Positions 48,001-57,000 of a stretch of 64,000 nucleotides of DNA are shown here, piece after piece. The notes beneath the pieces were generated by a model. The model made no database searches. It worked only from the letters and a program-made list of their open reading frames with translations, and was not told where the DNA came from. How positions within the stretch are numbered: position 1 is the first letter of the stretch; the number at the start of each line of letters is the position of its first letter. The stretch covers positions 676,934-740,933 of the forward strand of contig JAEHOE010000052.1 of the NCBI GenBank assembly GCA_016858145.1, read 5' to 3'. Both the position numbers and the translations under genes were made by a program. This DNA comes from Edaphochlamys debaryana (lineage: Eukaryota; Chlorophyta; Chlorophyceae; Chlamydomonadales).

Positions 48001-51000
48001 TGCCCCCGCCCCTGAGCCTCGTTTTAAGAAGGCCCCTGAGCCCCGCAACCCCCGCTCGCACCCGGGCTGCCGGCAGGGGGTTGACGGCGGCGCAGCGCGT
48101 GGGGGGCGGAGCGGTAGCGTCGGCGGAGCTGGCAGCCTGTGAGATAGGGGGTAGGCAGGAAGAGGGGGGAGAGGCGTGGGTCGCAAGGAGGGAGAGAGGA
48201 ACCGGTCGCTAGCCGTGGCGGCACTGCAACGCTCGGCCCCGGGCCCGAAGCCCGGGCCCACACGGGATCCACACGGGGCCCGCAGGAGGCCCACACACGC
48301 CCCGCCTTGCGGTTCCCAACCTCAATCCACCCACCTTATACGGCAGCAGCAGGCCCGCCGCCGAGACCTCCCAGCCCAGCGGCAGCCGCTGCAGCGCCGC
48401 CGCCAGCGCCGCCACCACCGCCGCCCCCTCTTCGGCCGCCGCCGCCAGCCCGGCGGCGGCGCTGGCGGCGGCCAGCGGAGCCGCTGCCGCGACGGCGGCG
48501 GCGCTGCCGTTGACGGCGGCGGCGGAGGCCAGGGTGGCGGCGGCGGGCAGGTTGTTGGCCGTTGATGCTGCTGCCGGCAGCCGCACGAGCTCCGCGCCGA
48601 ACGCGGCGCACGTGGCGACGGCGGTGCCGTATGCACCCGCCCAGCCATCTACCGCCGAGGCGTTCGCGCCGCTGTACACGCCGCCGTACGGGAAGACCAG
48701 CAGCTCAACGCCGCGGAACGGCAGGCTGTACGGCAGCAGCGGCGGCGCGCCGCCAGCCGACGGCGATCCCGATACATCGGGCGCCCAGCACAGCGCGCCG
48801 CCGCCCTTGTACGGCGCCTCAGGCAGCGTCACGGTTACGTTCGTACCGCCCGTAACCGAAACGCTCGCCGTAACTCCCGTACTGCAGCCCGCGAAACCCC
48901 ACGAGTTGTTGTACGTGTGCCACACGCCGCAGCCGGACGCGTTCGGCCAGTTGCTGCCCGCCGCCGCGATCCTCGGATCGGCATTATTAACCGTACTGCC
49001 GATCGCGCCGCCGCCCGTGTCGTACCAGCCGTACGTGATGCTCGACGCGTTCGACGCGTCCCGTACGAGCCCGAACGCGAGCACAGGCGCCAACCGCCGC
49101 GCCGCATCCGTCGTGGCGGCGGCGGAGGGCATGGAGGCGAGGGATCCGGCGTGGCGGGACGAGCACCATGCAGACGCGGCATGCCAAGAGATCTTGAGGG
49201 AGGGGTACGGCGTGAGCCGTACGCCGGCGGTTGACCAGGGCAGCGGGTGGTTGGCTGGGGGCCAGGAGGCTGGGTCGCCGCCGCCGCCTGCGTCGGGAGA
49301 AGGCAGGGCAGGGCGGGAACGTCGGTGGGTGGAATAAGGGTAGCGACTGGGGAGGGGTCTCAAGGGTCGAGGTCCGCGCAGCTAAGACGTGTGAGGAGCA
49401 CAAACTCAGCACCTGCGCAGCGTGCCGTACGGTACGGCACTCACCCAGCGCCCACACGAAGGCCAGGCGATCGATGTACGGCACCCCCAGGCTCTGTACG
49501 GCAGCCAGGTAGGCCCCGGGCGCGGGGGCGGAGGCGGACCAGAGCGGGTCCTCGCTGGCGCATCCGCCCGTGCCTCCGATCCATGGTGACACGGCACCTG
49601 GGGCAGAGTAAGGGAGCAACAGGTATTACTATTAGTTTAGCTTGTTTGATTGACGGAAATTGAGGAACGCGAGGAGGAAGGGCGGGAAGATCAGGGTGTA
49701 CATATGGATACAGGTGTTCGAACTGGGCTAGCTTGTTGAGCACCAAGCTCGCGTCCAAGTCCGTGCGCGCGCGCCCCGCTCACCCTTCCGCGTAATGAAC
49801 TGCAGACTCTTGACGTACGCGCCATACTGCCGGCAGCCGCGCACGGCAACGATGACGTCACCCTCCTCCACCAACCAGGGGTACCAGGGGGAGGGGGAGG
49901 CGGACGGCTGCCCGGGGGCGGGGTACCAACCGCCCGTGCCGCCGTGCCGGACCTGGGGGGGGCAGACCGATAGGGAAGATTGAGAGTGGGGAAGCGTGGG
50001 GTAAGTCTGGGCGCTCAGATGCAAGGAGGTTGGTTACGAGTGGGAAGATGGGGCGAGGGTTGGGTAAGAGGTCAGGTTAGATGCCGGAGGGGCCTGAACC
50101 ACCGGAGGGGTTGCCGCGATGCCGCCACCCTCGCACGCAGTTCGGCGCCGTACGGTGCCGTACGTACCTTCTTCTGCAGCGATCCCGGCCTGCCGTACAC
50201 GAGTGTCAGTTGGTCGAGTAGGCTGCCGAGGCGGCCGTTGACGGCGGAGATGGGTCCGTGGGTCAGGAACACGGGGGTGTCGTCCCTGCTCGGGTGGGGA
50301 GGGGGAGAGGGGGCAGAGGAAGGCCGGCGAAGGTGTGATGGTGAGTCAGGGGACGGGAGGAATACCGGGTGCCCCAGGGCACAGGGTAGGGAGGCCCCAA
50401 GGCTCGAAAGCCCTTGGCTGAACCTGTAACCGTCCCCCTAGGGGGGTTTGAGGCTGGAAAGCCGAGCTGGCAAACGGCTGCAAAGCCGAGCTCACCTGAC
50501 GGTGCTGGCGCCGTTGGATCCCGCGCGGCCCCCCACCAGGGGAGAGGTGGATCCAGGCAGGATCTGTACGTCCGGATCCAGGGCTGAGCACGAGGAGGGG
50601 GGGGGAGTGAGGGGGGAGTGAGCAGCAGTCTTCACGCGTTACTCCACGCCCCACCCCATCAGCGCCGTCGACTTCCATATGATATACTCCCGTACTCCCC
50701 CAAGCCCCGAAGCCACCACGCCAACCAGCCCCCCAGACCCGAACCCCGGCTGCCCCCTCCCATCCCCAAACCCTATGCCCCTTAGAACCCAAAGCCCGGC
50801 TCACTGCGGCAAACGACCCCCAGTGCTGCACCACAGTCCTCGTCCTTCGGATGGCGGGAAGTGGGCCGGGGTGGCAGTGAGAGTCAGAAATCGCTGGTGG
50901 AGGGACGGGAAATTTGCATGTTGCCCGGCACAGCCGCTTCCCAGCCCCAACCTCTGACCCCTAACCCAACCCCCAACCGCAAGGGCCCCCCCTCCTCCCC

Positions 51001-54000
51001 AGGGCCCCCCACGCACGTGCAGGCTGATGCCGGCGAGGCCCCAGGAGGCGTTGAAGTCGGCTCGGAGGGCCAGGCAGGTGCGCGGGCCGGGGATGGCGGC
51101 GCCGGCTGGGGCGGGGCAGGGGGGGGGGGCAAGTCGGGGTGGGGCAGGGGGGGGGCAAGTCGGGGTGGGATGGGGTCCAGGAGGTAGGCTGGTGCGGGGC
51201 AGGGCAGGGAAAGGGAGACGCAGGTTTACCACAGTCCGGGTGACCGCAGCATAAGGAGCGACGCAACCTGCTCAGTGCTCACGTTCCGCTTGTGCGCCTT
51301 GTGCACGCAGCATGTGTGCACCGTTGAACCAGCCCTCAAACTAACGTATGATATAGTATCAGCGCACAGCCGCACACAGCCCTGGGCACGCCTCCGCACC
51401 GCGCACCTGCGGTCAGGTTGTCCGGCTGCCCGCTGCCCCACGCCCCCGCCGCTGCCACCAGGCGGGCCCCGTCCAGGCCCCGCCAGGCCTCGCCCGCGGA
51501 GCCCGGGGGGGCGCCGGGGGTGCGCAGGGCGCCCAGGAAGAACCGCAGCGAGGCGGAGGCGCCGGCGGCGGCGGAGGAGGAGGCGTTGCGGAGGTGGGGT
51601 GGGAGGACGGCGTCCGACTGTGGGGAGGGCCGTGCGAGGGAGGGAGGGCATGAGGTGCAGGTAATCTCGCTCGCCCATCGCTGCAGCCATGCACCTCCGT
51701 CCATGGACCCTTGCACCCTTCCCGCGTCGGCTTTACCGCCTGTGCTCCACCCTCTTCCCCTTCCCCCTCGCACCAGCCCGCTCACCAGCACCTCACGGAG
51801 CTCCTCCCAGTCCCCCGGCACTCGCAGCCCCGCGGGTGCTCCCCCCACGTCAGCACACAGCGTCGCCCCCTCGGAATAGCCACCCAGGGGGAGGGAATAG
51901 GCGAGCAGCGCACTGGGGCCCCCGCCCCTGCTTCCGAGAGGGTGCGGCGGCGCTGAGCGGGCCAACCGCCAGGCGGTTGGCGCGGCGGTTAGGTTGAAAC
52001 CGGATGTGGCGGTTGCGTTGGCGAGTGCCGCCGCCGCCAGCAGCGCCGCCGGCCGCCGAGGCGGCAGGCCCGACAGGCGCTTGCAGAAGAAGGGCAGTTG
52101 GTCCGAGCAACTGCCGCCCAACCGCCACTCGCCGGCGGGCGCCGCCAGCAGCTGCGCGCAGATGACGGTTGGCGCCGTCGCGTTGGCGGCCTGAGCGCTT
52201 AGTAATGCGGCGTCGAAGATGGAGTCCCCTACGCCGTACGGCAGGTACGTCCCGAGCATGTCGTACGCGCCGAAACTGCTCGTGAGATTGGAGGCGGAGG
52301 GGTTGATCGCCGCACCACTGCGCAGGCGGCGGAGGCCCAGTGCCAGGGCGGGGTAGGCGGTTGAGGCGGAAGATGAAGAGGCGTTGGTGGAAGACGAAGA
52401 GACGCCCGGCAGGAGGCGGGCGGCGGCGGCTGCCACCCAGGCGAGCTCCCATGCGTCCACGGGGCTGAACACGTGGCCGCCCTGCGATTGACAAACCTGC
52501 AGGGGGCACGCGTGGCGCGTGGAGGCAAAGGAAACGTTTGTTATCTTTTATTTGTTATCTTGGACTTGGGTACTCCAAAGGGGTGTGGGGCAAGGGTGAG
52601 GGACTAGAAGGGTGGTGGAGGCTGCAGGCAAGCCCCATGCAAGCCCCCGCCCCAGGCACACGTGGGGGGAGTACCTTTTCGGCTGCCTCCACCTCGTAGC
52701 GTGCCGTACGGTAGAAGAGGTACTCGTACATCGAGGTCGTACTACCGGCACGAGCGAGGGGATGGGGGGAGCGGTTCAGAGCAGGCGGGATCAGCCCCCA
52801 ACAACCCCGACAAACCCCAGCTTTCAGCCCTGATCCTCACCCCGCTTCAGCCCCACCCACCACACGACCTGGATGTGCCCCCGAGCCCCGACTCGCCTCT
52901 TCCCGACCCGCCCTCTTCCCGACCCGCCCTCTTCCCGACCCGCCCTCTTCCCGACCCGCTTCACCCCCACCCCGCCGCCCCACCTGCCCTGCCGCCGCAA
53001 CACCACGGGGTGCCTCGCCGCCACCGCCCCCGCGCCGCTGGCGCCCGCCTCGTCGGGCACCGTACACATGTACGGCAGCGGTTGGGAGCAGTTGAGGGCG
53101 ACCAGGGTGGGTGGACCGGACACACCTGCGTCAGGTTGGTGGGAGCGCGAGGGTCAGTGGGGCGAGGGGGGGGGGGGTCCAATGAGTCATGGGCCCCGGG
53201 ACCCTGAACGCGCTCTTCCGCCCACCTCCGCCCACCCCAGCCAGGGCAGAAGGGGAATGGGGCGGGTGTGCGGGTGCACCCCATGCCACCTCATGTCACC
53301 ATGTGAATACTTGTGACTAATCCCATGGCACTGTCCGGGCGCCAGCCATCTCGGGGGGTGGAGCTCGATATCGTTTGCGCCTAGAGCTGACGTCGGTGAT
53401 GGACCAGCTCTACACAACCTTATGCCATCATGTGACTAATCCCATGGCATTGTACGGGCGCCGGCGATCTCGGGGCATGGACTTTGATATCCCATGCGCC
53501 CGAACCCCGGCAGAGCTGACGTCCGTGATGGACCAGCCCCACAACCAGCCCCAGGATGTGTCCGATACAGGCCCCGCGCACCCCTTGGCACGCACCCGCC
53601 GGGTCCCCCGCTCCAAACGCCGCCGCAACGCAGTCCCGCTCCTCCCCCTGCCCCGGGGGCAGGGCGGGGTCGGAGGCATTCCAGGGCAGGGGCCGGGCGG
53701 AGGCGGGCAGGCCGTCGGCCCACGCGAAGGAGCCCTCGGCGGCGCGGTCGGACAGTCCCACCCTGGGGGGTTGGGGGTTGGGGGTTGGGACAGGGCTGGA
53801 AAGGAGCTACGTGGGGGCATGGAGGCTGGGCCGGGGGGCAGCGGCGGATGACGCATGCCCCGGAGCGCAGCGGCCGAGCCCGGGAAAGGGCGTTGAGGCA
53901 GGACAGGCCCTCTCACTCCACATGCCTTGATTCCCCCCTCACATCAACCCCGTCCTCTCCTCACCAGAAGTAGACGCGCCCCAGCAGAGCCGCCACCACG

Positions 54001-57000
54001 TTCCCCACCTTTCCAACCCTCGTCCCCTTCCCCAGAGACACCCCCCCTTCCCCTGAGCCCCCCCCCTCACCCCCTTTCCTCCCCCCACACCCCCTCACCA
54101 GTAGTAGACGCTCCCCAGCAGAGCCGCCACCACGTCAGCCGCCTCCGACGCGTTGTGCACCGCCATCAGCCGCCCGCCCACGTGCCGTGCCGTACAGAAC
54201 GCCTGCGCCTCCGTCCAGCCCAGCCGCACGCCGTCGTACAGAAAGTACGACGTAACGTTTCCCAGGGTTGCATTACTAAGCGGCTGCAGCGTGGGGTCGT
54301 ACCGCGGCCGCAGGCCCGACCCGTCGTTATCCGCCGGGTCCAGGACGGTGGGCCCGGCCGGGCCCGCCGGGGCCTCGCAGATGAAGGGCAGCAGGGCCTG
54401 GCAGGGCCTGGGGGACCAGTCCGTGAGCTTGGGACGAGCGGCGTTGGTTGCCGTACCATCGGTGCTGTATGCGGCGGGCTGGTCCATGAGGGCGAGGGCA
54501 GCGCACGTGGAGGCATCTGATGGGGCAAGGGGGGAGGGGGGAGGGTATCATGGAAGGGAAGAGGGATCAGCGTACCGGTAAGCAGCAGGCTCACGCAGAC
54601 GCCGAGGCCCGGGAGCATTCAGAGGAACTGACCAGGCCCCAGCCCCCTCACCCGGCTCCGGCTGCACGCCGCCTGCCCACTGGGAGTAGGAGGCGTTGGA
54701 GCCGTCGGCCCAGGTCTGGGTGGTCAGGCTGGTGGGGAGGGAGGGAGGGAGGCAGAGGGGGAGCGGAAGGGGGAGGGGGAGGGGGAGGGGGAGAGGCACA
54801 GGTGTGGTGTGGGCTCAGGGGTGGGGCTCCAAAAGAGAGCACACGCGATGTCCATCGTACCCCTGGCCCCGGACGTGCGCACTTACCTAGGGGCCAGCCC
54901 CTCCCTACAGCTCAAGACCTCTAGCCCAGCCCAGCCCAGCCCCCGCCAAAACTCCATCCATATCCACAAAAAGGCAGCGCCCATCCCACCCCATCCACGG
55001 CCCCGAAGGTAATCGAAGGTAACATGCGCTCTACGTGCTGGGGTAATCCTGGGCGGGACTGCTTTGCTCGTTGCTTATATACCCTGTCGCATCCGGCTGG
55101 TGGGCCAGACCCGGCTAGTTGCACGTTGCATTGACCCCACATCGCTCGCCACCCCACTCACTTGAGCCCCAGCCACACGAACCCCAGCCAGGCGGCGTGC
55201 CAGTCCGACACCGCCCCCAGGCCCGACTCGAATACCGCCAGCGTGCCGCCCATCGTACGGCACCGGGCCTCTGCCGTACTGTACGGCACGGAGTGGTAGG
55301 ACGCGGCGGCGCCGCCGCCCGCGCCGTACACGTACAGCGTCTGGGTCACGGTGCCGTTCGCGGTGCCGTTGGCGGCGGCGGTGGTTAGGTTGCCGCCGCC
55401 GCCGGGCAGGATGCCCGGCGGCGCCGCCAGCTGGGGCCCGAGCGAGCTGGCGGCGCAGAGCGGTGACGCGGCGGCTGCCGTACACGGTGCCAAGATCCAG
55501 GATCCGCCGGATGACGTGGCAGTGGAGGTTGAGTTCAGCGGCGGCGGGAGTGCCGTAGGCAGCAGGGCGCCGCAGTACGACGCCGTACCCGCGGCCTCGG
55601 CGGCCGCCGCGTTCTGGTTGATCGGGGTTTTCCTGTACGACATCGGTGACGTGTCGGTCCAGGCCGGCGGCGCGGATGCCGCACTGCCGTACGCCACGTA
55701 ACCCAGCCAATGCGCCGCCGCCGAGCCCAGGCGCGTCAGGAGAGCGGCCTGCATGGGGGGACGCATGGCAGGGATGTAAGAAGAGGTCCATTGCGAAACT
55801 TGGAGCGGGGGGTGTTGAGACTGATAGATACCGAGGTCAAGCTCCTGCCCCCACCCCTGCCCTCTTCCACTGGCCCTGGTCCTGACAAGTCCAGAGCCGC
55901 CTCGCCCCCCCCCCCCGACTCCCTTGCGCCCCTGCGTCAACACCGCTAGGCCACTCCACACCGCCGCGTTGCCCTCATCCCACGACACCACCCAGTCGAC
56001 CCCCCTCCCACACCCTCAGCCACCCTCCCAAGCCCTCGACCCCCCTCCCACACCCTCAGCCACCCTCCCAAGCCCTCGACCCCCCTCCCAAGCCCTCGAG
56101 CCCCCTTCCAAGCCCTCAACCTCCCTCCTAACCCACTCGACCCCCCTCCCAACCCACTCGACCCTCCACTCTTCCCTCGGCGTACGGCACGCACCTGCGT
56201 GGTGTTGTCCGCCAGAGCCGCCAGCGCCATGCCGTGCGCCGTACACAGCGCCGCCGCCGTACTTGCCGTACCGTTCCCGCGCAGGGCCACGGCGGCGGGC
56301 TCGTTGTCGGGCGGGGCCACGTGCGCGAACCGGCGGCCGCCCGCCAGAGCCGCCCACCGCACGCCCTCCCGCGCCGCCGGACGTGACTCACACGCGAAAC
56401 CCGCCAGCGACCCGGCGCCCCCGTTGGCCCCACTGCCCGTGCACGGCGCCGGATGCCACGTGCCCGACCCTAGATCCCATTGGACGCAGGCGGCGGCGGC
56501 GGCGGCGCTGGCGGCGGCCGAGCCGGCGGCGTAGCTGGCATCGAAGAGGCTCGACGCCCCGACGGCGCCGCCGCTCCATCTGTACGGCAGTCCGTTGAGC
56601 TGCGGCTGCGGCGCCGCCGCCACCGTCGGCAGCTGCGTGCTGACGGCGGCGGCAGGCGCGCCGCCAGCGGCCAGATCGGCCCGGCGAAGGCCCATCCAGA
56701 GCCGCCGCTGAGGCGACAGCAGCGCCGCCGCCACCGCGTCCGCCTCCGCCGCCGAGCCCAGGGACAGCAGGTCCGCCCCCGCCGCTCGGCAGCCGTCCTC
56801 GCGGGCCTTTGACTGGGTCCACGCCTCGTCGTGCCACGTCAGCACGTCCGGGTTGGACGAGCTGCCGTTGGCGTACGGCAGTACGGCCCGGCGGGGCAGC
56901 CGCGGCGCCCAGTCGCCACCGGCGTAGGCCTACGGAGGGCGGGGTGGAGGGTGGTGGGGTCAAAACGCTTCCGGGGCCGAGGGTCTGGAACGCGCGAGCT

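Larger units (their letters stand above)
51018..56931 (-). other. N-terminal cluster of about six C-type lectin-like domains
   Basis: Exons 56931-56193, 55753-55161, 54735-54650, 54516-54102, 53763-53604, 53128-52986, about 52736-52673, 52497-51785, 51616-51408 and 51108-51018. Domain 1 is the clearest: [71 protein letters not shown]. Later ones end [24 protein letters not shown] and [12 protein letters not shown]. Most are split by introns at variable places. The four fold-defining cysteines recur; the classical Ca2+/sugar motifs do not. Confidence 0.78.

Noticed and set aside
55074..55083. TTATATACC as a promoter splitting the lectin gene
   Set aside because: It is inside an intron between two halves of the same lectin-like domain.
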